In this document: in pieces, positions 44,423 to 54,017 of the stretch
Layout of the letters: the number at the start of each line of letters is the position of its first letter
Numbering within the stretch: the stretch's first letter is position 1
NCBI GenBank assembly: GCA_031285625.1
Contig: JAITVV010000070.1
Coordinates: 41,532 to 105,531, forward strand
Length of the DNA stretch: 64,000 bases
Source of the DNA: Prevotella sp.
GTDB lineage: Bacteria > Bacteroidota > Bacteroidia > Bacteroidales > Dysgonomonadaceae
Reading direction: 5' to 3'
Notes under the pieces: generated by a model
Told to the model about the DNA's origin: nothing
Seen by the model: only the letters and a program-made list of their open reading frames with translations
Database searches by the model: none
Position numbers and translations under genes: made by a program

Positions 44423-45793
44423 ATGTTGAAAACAGCAAATATTGAGGAACTACAGAATAAAAAAATAAGCAAACTACTTTGGCAATATGCTTTGCCCGCT
44501 ATCGTGGGAACGATGGTAAATGCATTGTACAATATTATCGACCGTATCTATATCGGGCATGGCCCTAACCTGGGAGACCATGCAATCGGTGGTTTGGGGA
44601 TCGTTTTGCCAATAATGAATCTGACTGCTGCAGTAGGTATGCTGGTCGGTGCAGGTTCAGCCAGCCGTATATCCATTTGTCTGGGGCGTGGTGATAAAGA
44701 AACGGCAGAAAAGATTATCGGAAACTCATTTCTACTGACTATATTATTAACAGGAACATTAGTAACCGGGCTTTTTATGTTTCTTGACCCCATACTGATG
44801 CGGATCGGAGCTACAGAAGAGACATTTCCTTATGCAAAGGAATTTTTGCTTTATTATCTGCCTGGTAACATCTTTTTAACGATGTGCTTTAACTTTAATA
44901 GTATGATGCGTGCATCGGGCTATCCTACCAAAGCTATGTATACAATGCTGATTGGGGTGATCGCTAATATTATTATAGCTCCAATTTTTATTTTCTGGCT
45001 CGAGTGGGGTATAAAGGGCGCTGCCATAGCTACTATTATTTCCATGTTTATAGGGTTGTGCTTTGTGATGTACCACTTTATGAACAAAAACAGCATGTTG
45101 CGACTACGGAAAAAGAATATAGGACTGAATCCAAAGATTGTATGGGCTATTGCCAGTATAGGTATGTCTCCTTTTTTTATACAGATTGCTGCGTCTATTG
45201 TGGTATTCTTCATCAATCACAATCTGAAAACTTATGGCGGAAATATAGCTATAGAAGCTTATGCCATCGCTAATACCCTGGTGATGATAATCATAATGAT
45301 TATGGTAGGACTTACTCAGGGAATGCAGCCTATTGTCGGTTACAATTATGGTGCTAAGCGAATCGAAAGGGTAAAAGAAACATTATTTTATACCATCAAG
45401 GTGGGTGTTGTAGTCGGATGTGTAGGACTGGTAATAGGCATGTTATTGCCCGATCTGGTAGTTAAACCATTTAATCCGTCTGCACCTCTGGCTGCAGAGA
45501 CAGCAAAGGCTTTACGCATTGTGACTATTATGTTACCTTTAGTCGGATACCAGATAGTGGTTACAAATTTTTTCCAGTGTATCGGTATGGCCGGGAAATC
45601 TATATTCCTAAGTCTTACCCGTCAATTCCTGTTGCTACTACCGGCATTATTTATTTTACCCAAAATTTTTGGAATAGATGGAGTATGGTATTCTCTACCC
45701 ACAGCGGATTTTCTCGCAACCGTACTGACTGCAATATTGTTTATATGGCAGGTAAAATCATTTAAGAAGATGGAAGCATCCGATAGATTATAA
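44423..45793 (+). CDS. MATE-family efflux transporter
   Basis: This 456-residue inner-membrane protein has twelve predicted helices in two similar halves. LLWQYALPAIVGTMVNALYN opens the first and ASIGMSPFFIQIAAS the second, and GMQPIVGYNYGAKR is the conserved MATE loop. MATE proteins export cationic drugs or metabolites using sodium or proton gradients. The tldD gene starts one base after its stop, so they are translated from one message. Confidence 0.94.
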   Translation: MLKTANIEELQNKKISKLLWQYALPAIVGTMVNALYNIIDRIYIGHGPNLGDHAIGGLGIVLPIMNLTAAVGMLVGAGSASRISICLGRGDKETAEKIIGNSFLLTILLTGTLVTGLFMFLDPILMRIGATEETFPYAKEFLLYYLPGNIFLTMCFNFNSMMRASGYPTKAMYTMLIGVIANIIIAPIFIFWLEWGIKGAAIATIISMFIGLCFVMYHFMNKNSMLRLRKKNIGLNPKIVWAIASIGMSPFFIQIAASIVVFFINHNLKTYGGNIAIEAYAIANTLVMIIIMIMVGLTQGMQPIVGYNYGAKRIERVKETLFYTIKVGVVVGCVGLVIGMLLPDLVVKPFNPSAPLAAETAKALRIVTIMLPLVGYQIVVTNFFQCIGMAGKSIFLSLTRQFLLLLPALFILPKIFGIDGVWYSLPTADFLATVLTAILFIWQVKSFKKMEASDRL

Positions 45794-45794
45794 T

Positions 45795-47219
45795 ATGATA
45801 GATCTAAATAGACAAAATATACTTCAACATTTTTCAGTAAATGAAAATGATTTGATAAGAGTGATAAATGAAGCCCTTGATAAGGGAGGTGATTATGCCG
45901 ATTTGTTTTTTGAGCATACATTCAGCAACAACATTTCATTACGCGACGGTGAGGTTAACAGAGCCTCTTCCAATATCGACTTTGGAGTGGGAGTAAGGGT
46001 CATATCAGGTGATCAGACCGGATATGCCTATGTAGAAAATACTGAAATTAAAGATTTGCTTAAAGCGGCACAAACAGCAGCCAGCATAGCTTCTGCACCA
46101 CTTAAGGTTAATCCGATAGAAATAAAAGAAACTCATTTCAAGAATTATTATAAAATCCAGCGTTCATGGCTCGATGTATCCGTTGCTGATAAAAAATCTT
46201 TTGTGCAAAAGCTGAATGACCGCATATTTGAATTGGACGCACGGGTGATTAAAGCATCGGTAAGCCTGAATGATTCTACATCATATATTCTTTTCTTTAA
46301 TTCCGAAGGTATCCTCACATGGGATTACCGCCCGATGAGTATTATGTACGGATCGTGTACTATGGATCAAGAGGGAAGAATAGAGAATGGCTATGCATCC
46401 CGGGCGTATCGTAAAGGATTTGAATTTCTGAATAATGATCTGATCGAAACACTGGCAAAAGAGGCAGTAGAGCAAACATCTCTTATGTTTGAAGCAATAA
46501 AGCCCAAAGGCGGTGAAATGCCGGTAGTTATGGGTGCGGGTAGTTCAGGTATTCTCTTGCATGAGGCTATCGGGCATACTTTTGAGGCTGATTTTAACCG
46601 GAAAAATGTTTCTATTTTTTCAGACCAATTGGGAAAACAGATATGTTCAGCTAATATCAATGTCGTTGATGACGGCACAATAGATAATACACGTGGTGCT
46701 ATCAACTTTGACGACGAGGGAGTTGAAAGCCAGAAAACGTACATAGTAAAGAATGGTATTCTGGAAAGCTATCTGCATGACAGGATCAGCGCCAAACACT
46801 ATAATGTATCACCTACAGGAAACGGACGTCGTCAGTCATTCCGTTATGCTCCGTTACCACGTATGAGGGTAACATATATGGAAGAGGGAAATACTTCCGA
46901 GGCAGATATTATTGCATCTGTAAAACAAGGCGTATATGTAGATAATTTTACTAACGGGCAGGTGCAGATAGGAGCAGGTGATTTTACGTTCTTTGTAAAG
47001 ACCGGCTACCTGATTGAAAACGGAAAACTTACACAACCAATAAAGGATATCAATATAATCGGCAATGGCCCCAAAGCCCTTGCGGATATTACAATGGTGG
47101 GCAATAACCTGAAGATAGATGAAGGTGCATGGACCTGCGGAAAAGATGGGCAGGGAGTTCCTGTAGGGCAGGGTTTGCCCTCGGTTTTAGTCAGTAGGTT
47201 AACAGTTGGGGGAGAATAA
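45795..47219 (+). CDS. tldD: TldD-type metallopeptidase subunit
   Basis: This 474-residue protein is the catalytic half of the TldD/TldE peptidase, which degrades unfolded peptides and matures some peptide antibiotics. The zinc motif HExxxH is present as HEAIGHTFEADF (near residue 254), and GVYVDNFTNGQVQIGAGDF and the final DGQGVPVGQGLPS are family landmarks. Its partner TldE is encoded at 50762, separated by a GNAT and an outer-membrane protein gene. It follows the MATE gene by one base. Confidence 0.94.
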   Translation: MIDLNRQNILQHFSVNENDLIRVINEALDKGGDYADLFFEHTFSNNISLRDGEVNRASSNIDFGVGVRVISGDQTGYAYVENTEIKDLLKAAQTAASIASAPLKVNPIEIKETHFKNYYKIQRSWLDVSVADKKSFVQKLNDRIFELDARVIKASVSLNDSTSYILFFNSEGILTWDYRPMSIMYGSCTMDQEGRIENGYASRAYRKGFEFLNNDLIETLAKEAVEQTSLMFEAIKPKGGEMPVVMGAGSSGILLHEAIGHTFEADFNRKNVSIFSDQLGKQICSANINVVDDGTIDNTRGAINFDDEGVESQKTYIVKNGILESYLHDRISAKHYNVSPTGNGRRQSFRYAPLPRMRVTYMEEGNTSEADIIASVKQGVYVDNFTNGQVQIGAGDFTFFVKTGYLIENGKLTQPIKDINIIGNGPKALADITMVGNNLKIDEGAWTCGKDGQGVPVGQGLPSVLVSRLTVGGE

Positions 47220-47238
47220 TCCTTAATACACTTCATTT

Positions 47239-47793
47239 ATGATCTATATTGAGACTTCTCATTTATTATTACGGGATTGGAAAGAGGAAGATATAGAACC
47301 TTTTGCTAAAATGAATTGCGACCCGCATGTGATGAAATATTTCCTTAAACCACTGACAGAACGTGAATCTTTCGATTTTTATAAGAGGATACAGGACGAG
47401 TTCAATCAGTACAAATATGGGTTATATGCAATAGAAAAAAAGGAAAATGGTGCTTTTATAGGATATACCGGCTTTCATAGATTTGATTTTGATACAGATT
47501 TTGCACCGGGCGTTGAAATAGGCTGGCGTATAAGATATGAGGACTGGAATAAAGGTTATGCTACTGAAGCTGCAAAAGGCTGCCTGTCATACGCGAAAGA
47601 TAATCTGCCGTTTGATACAATATATTCCTTCACCTCTCTTCATAACAAAAGTTCGGAAAAGGTGATGCAAAAAATCGGCATGGAGAAAATAAGAACATTC
47701 CTCCATCCGGCAGTACCGGATAATCATCCATTGAAAGAACATATTCTTTATAAAATAAAATTACCTCTCCGGATATCACATCCAAAGAGGTAA
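47239..47793 (+). CDS. GNAT-family N-acetyltransferase (RimJ/RimL-like)
   Basis: This 184-residue protein has the RimJ/L pattern: LLLRDWKEEDIEPF near the start, GVEIGWRIRYEDWNKGYATEA with the acetyl-CoA-binding loop, and TSLHNKSSEKVMQKIGM. It would acetylate an amine on a protein or small molecule. It lies 19 bases after tldD. Its last eleven codons, including the stop, lie inside a 36-base sequence that is repeated exactly at 50311, so the original C-terminus may have been changed. Confidence 0.9.
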   Translation: MIYIETSHLLLRDWKEEDIEPFAKMNCDPHVMKYFLKPLTERESFDFYKRIQDEFNQYKYGLYAIEKKENGAFIGYTGFHRFDFDTDFAPGVEIGWRIRYEDWNKGYATEAAKGCLSYAKDNLPFDTIYSFTSLHNKSSEKVMQKIGMEKIRTFLHPAVPDNHPLKEHILYKIKLPLRISHPKR

Positions 47794-47818
47794 CAAATCT
47801 GTGAACACAATTACTAAG
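47761..47818. repeat. Direct repeat copy 1 (with hairpin), left of the barrel gene
   Basis: The first 36 bases (47761-47796) are identical to 50311-50346, and after a small gap AACACAATTACTAAG is shared again. Inside, TTACCTCT pairs with AGAGGTAA and GGAT with ATCC, giving a hairpin without a T-tract. This copy overlaps the end of the GNAT gene. Confidence 0.85.
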
Positions 47819-47835
47819 TTTCTATAAGAAAAAAT

Positions 47836-50139
47836 CTATAGTATTCCTTTATCTGAATCAGCATTATCGAGGCTCTTCTTTCCAGCCTCATGTTTCCTCC
47901 CGAAAGACATATTCCAAGAAAAGCGAAGATAGAACATATGCCCGTTTTCTTTAATATAGCTCCATGACTTGGAAGGTTTTATGTCTGAGATATTTTTACT
48001 TCCTGCACTCCAGTAGTCACCGAATGGTAAACTCATCCCCAGCGAAAGCTTTGCTTCCTTATATTTATATCCGGTTTCTATATAACTCCACTCTTCCCCA
48101 TACCAAATAGTCTCGCCCCACAGCTCCTTATACCTGGTATTCATTCCTGCTACTAAGTGGTAGTTTTTATATTGTAAGTTAGAACGTATACCGCCATATA
48201 TCATATTGTAAGTATGAGCCTTACCTTTATAGGACTTAAAAATGGAACGTTGAGGTTGAACCCATCCACTTAATGTCCATATGTCTTTTATCAGTCTTAC
48301 TGTAAGATTTGTACTCCATGATAAATATTCCTGACTTTTTTGATTATCTGAAAATGAGATTATCTTGTCATCTTCTATACTAAAGGTACTGATTATAGGT
48401 TTATGATATCTAATGTAATTCAGACTGGTATTCAAGTCAAAGATACCTTTACTGTAATTCAGGGTTAGCCTGTTCCGGTAGCTGTTGTAAGGCTTCAATC
48501 CAGGATTTCCTCTATTTATCTGATAAGTGTCTGTCTGTTGTTCTACATCACTTAATTGACCTAGTGACGGGGTACGGGTGTCTACAATAAATGAATATTT
48601 AAGAGATAAATTATCATTCATAGAATAGCTTAGTTGTACAGAAGGCCTGAACGTATGATAAGTAGCACTCTCGTCACCTTCTTTATACCAGATACGCGAA
48701 CCTCCAATACCTAAAGTATATCCCAGTTTTTTGGCAATTTTCCCCTGTATTTGCGCAAATAGGTAAGATTCCGCATTTTTCATTTTAGTTTGAGTATCCG
48801 TATCACCTTCATAGGTATTGTCTGCAACCCCTTGTGTATGTTTTACTCCTGAAACAAAAGACAGGTTTTCAAACTGTTTTTCATAAACGGCCTCACCTAT
48901 AACCGAATACTTATTTCCATTTATTTTATTGAAAATATCAGATAGCGCTTCAGTTCCTTCAGTCTCTTTGTACTTACGCTCACTATCTGAATTGATATAC
49001 GTCCCCACAAGATTCACGGCCAGTGATTGTTTGTTTTTCAATTCGTGACGGTAGTATATATCAAGAACAGGAGTATAGTCGTTCCCTTTATTCCTTCCCG
49101 TAGCAAATGTCTGACCTATATCATTCGAATACATTATATTATATGAATTGGCATTCTTATAATTATAAAACTGATTCTTAAACAATACATTAAAGACATA
49201 CTTATCCGGTTTGGTCAGATTATATGAAAAATTCAGATACTGATATTCATAGTTCATCGGCGCATATACTCCCTTCTGATCCCTTATTATTTGGTTATCA
49301 GTAAAATTAAGAGTTTCAGTCTGGTCAGACCATCTCTTATCATACGACCTGTAACTAATGTAATAATTAAGACCAAACTCAGATGCTTTATAGTTTGTCT
49401 TAAATGCAAGATTATCATCTCCAAAACCTATATAAGGTGAGTTTCTTCCATCTACTGACACGTAGCCTCCATAGTTTTTTTGCCTGTCTACAATCAGATT
49501 CAAAACTGCACCTACGTTTTCATTCCCGAAACGGACTCCCGGTTCTTCAAAAAATTCGATACGCAAGATATCCTGTGGTCTCAGGGCAACTACCTCCTGT
49601 ACTGAAGCCCTGACTCCATTGATACGCAATTGTACTTCTTCGTTTCCAATTTTTATTGTCCGGTTGACAGGATCGATATTTAGCCTGGGTATCGACATAT
49701 TACTCATCAGATCAAATGCATTTACAGATGTTTTTATTTGCATCGAATCCGGCATAATAATCTGGCGGTCTACTCTATTTATAATACGGTTACCTGTAAC
49801 TGTAACTTCTCCCAATGCCTTCGATTCTTCCTGTAGCTCTATATCTCCCAGATCAATATTTGAGATCAGATTACTAATCTTTATGAAAGCAGTTTTATAT
49901 CCTATAAATGAAGCTTTTATCATATAGTCTTGTTTGGGGAATTGTCCTGCAATGAGAAATACTCCAGTTGTATCTGTCTGGCAGCCACTTACATAAGAAG
50001 AATCTGCTTTGAGTAATACGGCTGTAACGAACTCTACAGGCTTTTTTGTGTTTATATCTATAATACGCCCTTTTATATCAATTGCCTGGGCAGATATGCA
50101 AATGATAGTAAATAAAAATAAGGATAACGTGACTTTCAT
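47836..50139 (-). CDS. TonB-receptor-like outer-membrane beta-barrel protein
   Basis: This 767-residue protein has a signal peptide (ISAQA, residue 19), then a carboxypeptidase-regulatory-like domain (about 20-100, with GRIIDINTKKPVEFVTAVLL). A plug domain (about 105-235) contains VRINGVRA-like LRINGVRASVQEV and PGVRFGNENVGAVLNLIV. About 500 residues of Tyr/Asn-rich beta strands make up the barrel. It is more like the outer-membrane beta-barrel/TonB group than classical SusC, and no SusD partner is present. The gene interrupts the tldD-tldE order, on the opposite strand, with direct repeats on both sides. Cargo is unknown. Confidence 0.9.
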   Translation of the reverse strand: MKVTLSLFLFTIICISAQAIDIKGRIIDINTKKPVEFVTAVLLKADSSYVSGCQTDTTGVFLIAGQFPKQDYMIKASFIGYKTAFIKISNLISNIDLGDIELQEESKALGEVTVTGNRIINRVDRQIIMPDSMQIKTSVNAFDLMSNMSIPRLNIDPVNRTIKIGNEEVQLRINGVRASVQEVVALRPQDILRIEFFEEPGVRFGNENVGAVLNLIVDRQKNYGGYVSVDGRNSPYIGFGDDNLAFKTNYKASEFGLNYYISYRSYDKRWSDQTETLNFTDNQIIRDQKGVYAPMNYEYQYLNFSYNLTKPDKYVFNVLFKNQFYNYKNANSYNIMYSNDIGQTFATGRNKGNDYTPVLDIYYRHELKNKQSLAVNLVGTYINSDSERKYKETEGTEALSDIFNKINGNKYSVIGEAVYEKQFENLSFVSGVKHTQGVADNTYEGDTDTQTKMKNAESYLFAQIQGKIAKKLGYTLGIGGSRIWYKEGDESATYHTFRPSVQLSYSMNDNLSLKYSFIVDTRTPSLGQLSDVEQQTDTYQINRGNPGLKPYNSYRNRLTLNYSKGIFDLNTSLNYIRYHKPIISTFSIEDDKIISFSDNQKSQEYLSWSTNLTVRLIKDIWTLSGWVQPQRSIFKSYKGKAHTYNMIYGGIRSNLQYKNYHLVAGMNTRYKELWGETIWYGEEWSYIETGYKYKEAKLSLGMSLPFGDYWSAGSKNISDIKPSKSWSYIKENGHMFYLRFSWNMSFGRKHEAGKKSLDNADSDKGIL

Positions 50140-50210
50140 TTTTTTTAATTGATTGTATTTAACTATTATAACGAAGAAGAAAATGAAGTGTTACAATGGA
50201 TCTCTTTTCC

Positions 50211-50305
50211 GGTTAAAAATTGTCTAATAGAAAGATTATATAATGTTGGATGAGTTACATTTATAAGAGAGTAAAAAAGATGTCACTTTTGTCACTTTTT
50301 ATAAT
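50211..50305. repeat. Dispersed ~95-bp repeat, copy 1
   Basis: The unit begins GGTTAAAAATTGTCTAATAG, has AAAGATTATA and AGTTACATT in the middle, and ends TGTCACTTTTGTCACTTTTT. A second copy with the same block order lies 320 bases to the right. The end consists of two TGTCACTTTT direct half-sites one helical turn apart, a layout typical of protein-binding sites. Confidence 0.8.
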
Positions 50306-50310
50306 TGAGG

Positions 50311-50364
50311 TTACCTCTCCGGATATCACATCCAAAGAGGTAACAAGTAAACACAATTACTAAG
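50311..50364. repeat. Direct repeat copy 2, right of the barrel gene
   Basis: This copy matches 47761-47818: 36 identical bases, then AACACAATTACTAAG after a shorter gap. Here it is intergenic, between the two 95-bp modules. The two copies bracket the barrel gene in the same orientation. Confidence 0.85.
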
Positions 50365-50530
50365 CTCTACTAAACTTAGTATTACCATTTCTTTGACATA
50401 GATAAAATATCATGCCCTTACAAAGCTAAGGGATGTTTTTCCAGCCGGACAATAAGTTAAATCTTATGTCGTATATGTGTCATAGATAGGGATATATTTG
50501 TCATAATAAGATATTGGGTATATCAACAGA

Positions 50531-50629
50531 GGGTTAGAAATTGTTTAATAGAAAGATTATAACACCTAAGAAAGTTACATTGAAAAAATAATGCAAAAAG
50601 TGTCACTTTTGTCACTTTTTTATCATAAT
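50531..50629. repeat. Dispersed ~95-bp repeat, copy 2
   Basis: This copy shares GGTTAGAAATTGTTTAATAG, AAAGATTATA, AAGTTACATT and the exact TGTCACTTTTGTCACTTTTT end with copy 1. Differences cluster in the middle. It lies about 107 bases before the tldE -7 box. Confidence 0.8.
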
Positions 50630-50735
50630 GCGTTATTTACAAACCATTTAACCCGTTGGAGTCAGATCCATATGTGTTACTTTTTTTGAAGTGCAAGATT
50701 TAGAGCTTTTTAGCTGCATTTAGAGTAAATCTGTG

Positions 50736-50743
50736 TACTTTTG
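50736..50743 (+). promoter_or_regulatory. Candidate -7 element of tldE
   Basis: TACTTTTG matches TAnnTTTG, 18 bases before the tldE start codon. No good -33 box is seen. Confidence 0.5.
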
Positions 50744-50761
50744 CAGACATAATAAAAAAAG

Positions 50762-52081
50762 ATGATTGATAAACAATATAAAGATACAGCACAATGGGCT
50801 ATGGAACTGGCTTTAAAAAATGGATGCCATGCCGCCCGGGTATCAATTATAACAGCAAACAACAACTCGTTTGAGTATAGGAATACACAGCTTGACAGGC
50901 TGCATCAGAGTTCAGAAAACAAGCTATATATAGAGCTATTCATAGATGGACGATATGCATCGTTTTCAACAAACAGAATAGAAAAAGGGGAGCTGGAATC
51001 ATTTATCAAAGAGGGAATTATTTCTACAAAATATCTGGCTGAAGACACTTGCCGTCAACTACCTGATACTGGTAGATATTATATAAATAATGGCAATGAC
51101 CTCGATTTGTATGATGCTTCTTTCGATAAGATAACTACTGACTGTAAACTGGATATAGCCAAGCAGGCTGTAGAAGAAATTTATCAGTCGGATGGCCGTA
51201 TAATATCTGTTTCCTCATCTTATGATGATGGTGTAGGAGCAGAATATATGATAGCCAGCAATGGTTTTGAAGGAGAGAGTATTGATTCTGCTTTTAATCT
51301 GTCAGTTGAAGTATCTTTAAAAACAGAAGGTGACGCCAGGGCTGAATCTTTCTGGTACGATAATGCTGTATATTGGGATGACCTGAAAAAAACGGGCATA
51401 GGTAAAACAGCTCTCGAACGTGCTCTCCGGAAAATAGGACAACGAAAAATCCAATCCGGAAAATATGATATGCTTCTGGATAATACGACAGCCTCACGTC
51501 TGTTGTCACCTCTGATCAATGCTATGTTTGGCGCTGCATTACAACAGAAAAACTCATTCCTGATAGATAAGCTTGGAGAACAGATCACGTCTGATAAGTT
51601 AACACTTAAAGACACTCCCCATCTTCAGCGTTCATTCGGGTCAAGGTGGTTTGATGGAGAAGGAGTAGCTACAAAAGATATGCTGATCTTAGATAAAGGA
51701 GTTTTGCAAACCTATTTTATAGATACTTATAATTCTCTCAAAATGAACGTCTCCCCTACTATCGCTTCACCCTCTATAATTCAAACTAAATTAGGGGCTA
51801 AAGGTTTTGATGATATTCTCAGGACTGTACAAAAAGGAATTTGGGTAACGGGATTTAATGGTGGTAACAGTAATCCTACTACGGGTGATTTTTCATTCGG
51901 GGTCGAAGGATTTTTCGTTGAAAACGGTATTCCATCTACACCTGTCAGTGAAATGAATATTACAGGCAACATTCTTTCTCTTTGGAAGAATCTTGCTGAG
52001 GTAGGAAATGATCCTCGTCCTACTTCTTCATGGCGTATGCCTTCATTATTGTTTAATGATGTAAATTTTAGCGGTCTGTAA
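50762..52081 (+). CDS. tldE: TldE/PmbA-type peptidase subunit
   Basis: This 439-residue protein is of the PmbA/TldE family and lacks the HExxxH zinc motif, as expected for the non-catalytic partner of TldD. Family segments include DGVGAEYMIASNGFEG, GKYDMLLDNTTASRLLSPL, RWFDGEGVATKDM and GNSNPTTGDFSFGVEGFFVENG. The heterodimer would work in the cytoplasm. The GHL10 gene starts one base after its stop. Confidence 0.93.
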   Translation: MIDKQYKDTAQWAMELALKNGCHAARVSIITANNNSFEYRNTQLDRLHQSSENKLYIELFIDGRYASFSTNRIEKGELESFIKEGIISTKYLAEDTCRQLPDTGRYYINNGNDLDLYDASFDKITTDCKLDIAKQAVEEIYQSDGRIISVSSSYDDGVGAEYMIASNGFEGESIDSAFNLSVEVSLKTEGDARAESFWYDNAVYWDDLKKTGIGKTALERALRKIGQRKIQSGKYDMLLDNTTASRLLSPLINAMFGAALQQKNSFLIDKLGEQITSDKLTLKDTPHLQRSFGSRWFDGEGVATKDMLILDKGVLQTYFIDTYNSLKMNVSPTIASPSIIQTKLGAKGFDDILRTVQKGIWVTGFNGGNSNPTTGDFSFGVEGFFVENGIPSTPVSEMNITGNILSLWKNLAEVGNDPRPTSSWRMPSLLFNDVNFSGL

Positions 52082-52082
52082 C

Positions 52083-53534
52083 ATGAAACTATTGCGGTTA
52101 ATACTTATTTTCATCATATTCCCCTCATTATTATTTGCTCAAATTCCGGCAACGGAAGTCAGGGCAGTATGGTTGACAACCAACTGGGGGCTCGACTGGC
52201 CTGCACAGGGCACCAGTGTACAATCCCAGAAAGAACAGTTATGCAGGATACTGGATCAGTTACAGGAGGCAAACTTCAATACAGTACTTTTTCAGACAAG
52301 AGCTCAGGGACGTGTATTTTATAAATCGAAAATAGAGCCGCTGAGCCCGTTTTTTAATCATGGCAACAATTTTGACCCTTTGGCTTTTGCCGTAGAAGAG
52401 TGTCACAAAAGAGGAATAGAGTGTCATGCATGGGTTATAGCCTTTCCCATGGAGAAAGCAACAGTAAAATATACAGGAAAGGGTAAGCGAAAAAAGAGTA
52501 CAGTAGTACAGGACAAGCCTTCATATTATAAAAGTGTAGGGAACACGTGGTATCTTGATCCCGGAAGGCCTGAAACAAGAAATCTTATTGTCTCCTTAGT
52601 TAAGGAGATTGTCTCCAATTATGATGTGGATGGCATTCATTTCGACTATATCCGATACCCTAGTAATACACGAAAATTTCCTGATGAAGATACATACCAG
52701 AAATATGGTAATGGACAAAATATCTATGACTGGCGACGCGACAATATAAATACATTGATATCAGAAACGTATGATGCTATAAAATCCATAAAGAAATGGG
52801 TGCAGGTAAGTAGTTCTCCTTTAGGACGATACAAAGTGCTGCCTGATGTCTCCCCAAATGATGGATGGACTGCCTATGAGACTGTCTTTCAGGATGCAGG
52901 CTATTGGATGAAAAACGATAAACATGATCTTGTTTTTCCCATGATGTATTATCGCGAACATAATTTTTATCCTTTTCTCGATGATTGGGTTTCAAATTCG
53001 AACGGACGGATTGTAGTACCCGGACTAGGAGTTTACCAGATGGATGAGCAAAGCTGGCCATTGCAGGACATTACAGACCAGATGAAGTACATCCGCGACA
53101 AGAATGTGAAAGGGGCAGCCTATTTCAGGACAGGTAATATATTGAGCAACCTTAAAGGAGTAATGGATTCTATACGGGCATATTATGCTACTCCGGCTAA
53201 ATTACCTCCATTAACATGGCTGAATAATGTAGCTCCAAATTCTCCTGTTAATCTGCAAGTATATAAGGATAACCACCATCTTAATATCAAATGGGATGCA
53301 CCTGATGAGGAGGAGGATTTTACCTATACCATATACGCCTCACCGATAGAATCTGTAGATACGGATAAGGGTGGCAATATTCTGGTAACAGGCTTACGTA
53401 CCAATAGCTATTCTTTTCCTGTGAGGGATGGAGAGTTCGGTTATTACTATACTGTTACTGCATCAGATAGGTATCACAACGAAAGTGTTATTGCTTTCCC
53501 AGCATTTTTCTCACATTCGTTGAATGAACAATAA
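52083..53534 (+). CDS. Exported GHL10-type glycosidase-like protein with C-terminal Fn3-like domain
   Basis: This 483-residue protein has a signal peptide (residues 1-19, ending LLFAQ). A GHL10 barrel (PF02638-type) follows: EVRAVWLTTNWGLDWP, FNTVLFQTRAQG and VDGIHFDYIRYPS, with the characteristic Asp. From about 390 a fibronectin-III-like beta domain ends the protein. Related proteins are linked to peptidoglycan or other envelope glycans, but most have no proven activity. It follows tldE with a one-base gap and converges with folK, whose stop codon lies immediately beyond its own. Confidence 0.9.
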   Translation: MKLLRLILIFIIFPSLLFAQIPATEVRAVWLTTNWGLDWPAQGTSVQSQKEQLCRILDQLQEANFNTVLFQTRAQGRVFYKSKIEPLSPFFNHGNNFDPLAFAVEECHKRGIECHAWVIAFPMEKATVKYTGKGKRKKSTVVQDKPSYYKSVGNTWYLDPGRPETRNLIVSLVKEIVSNYDVDGIHFDYIRYPSNTRKFPDEDTYQKYGNGQNIYDWRRDNINTLISETYDAIKSIKKWVQVSSSPLGRYKVLPDVSPNDGWTAYETVFQDAGYWMKNDKHDLVFPMMYYREHNFYPFLDDWVSNSNGRIVVPGLGVYQMDEQSWPLQDITDQMKYIRDKNVKGAAYFRTGNILSNLKGVMDSIRAYYATPAKLPPLTWLNNVAPNSPVNLQVYKDNHHLNIKWDAPDEEEDFTYTIYASPIESVDTDKGGNILVTGLRTNSYSFPVRDGEFGYYYTVTASDRYHNESVIAFPAFFSHSLNEQ

Positions 53535-54017
53535 TTATTTCAACTCAGATTTTAACTGATCGATTGTCTTATGCAGAACCGGATGTACATAATCCCCAGC
53601 TATCTCAGCCAGAGGTAACAGTACGAAGGCTCTTTCGTGAAGATGCGGGTGAGGTAAAATAAGCTGAGGATATTCAACTATCTCATAGTCAAACAGGAGC
53701 AAGTCAATATCAATAATCCTGTCTGCATAGATTTTATCATGGGATTTTACGTTTCGTCCCATCTCTTTTTCTATAGTTTGCGTTGCCTGCAATAGCTCTA
53801 GTGGGAGTAGTTTTGTTTCTACTTTGCATGCGGCATTTAGAAACTGATTTTCAGAGTCGAATCCTACAGGGTCAGTTATATAAAAAGCGGAAGTGGCAAT
53901 CACTTTGCCAATCCGCTCCTCTATCTTATTTATTGCATGATCGAGATTCTCTCCTCTGTCTCCCAAGTTGGAACCGAGTCCTAAAAATACATCATGCATA
54001 TTCTCTTTGTTATGCAT
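53535..54017 (-). CDS. folK: 6-Hydroxymethyl-7,8-dihydropterin pyrophosphokinase
   Basis: This 160-residue folate-pathway enzyme transfers pyrophosphate from ATP to hydroxymethyl-dihydropterin. FLGLGSNLGDRGENL, FLNAACKVET and DRIIDIDLLLFDYE (metal-binding Asp pair), with LPHPHLHERAFVL, are all present. The start could also be the ATG at 53999 (MHDVFLGLGSN), which fits the family better. It overlaps the end of queA by one base. Confidence 0.96.
   Translation of the reverse strand: MHNKENMHDVFLGLGSNLGDRGENLDHAINKIEERIGKVIATSAFYITDPVGFDSENQFLNAACKVETKLLPLELLQATQTIEKEMGRNVKSHDKIYADRIIDIDLLLFDYEIVEYPQLILPHPHLHERAFVLLPLAEIAGDYVHPVLHKTIDQLKSELK

Larger units (their letters stand above)
50140..50761. 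other. Repeat-rich divergent gap between the barrel gene and tldE
   Basis: This 622-base gap has no gene. It holds two copies of a roughly 95-base module (50211-50305 and 50531-50629), the second copy of the flanking direct repeat (50311-50364), and the tldE promoter candidate. It is AT-rich throughout. Confidence 0.7.

Noticed and set aside
47761-47796. Hairpin as an intrinsic terminator of the GNAT gene
   Set aside because: The stem overlaps the coding end and no T-tract follows. It is better described as a repeat.
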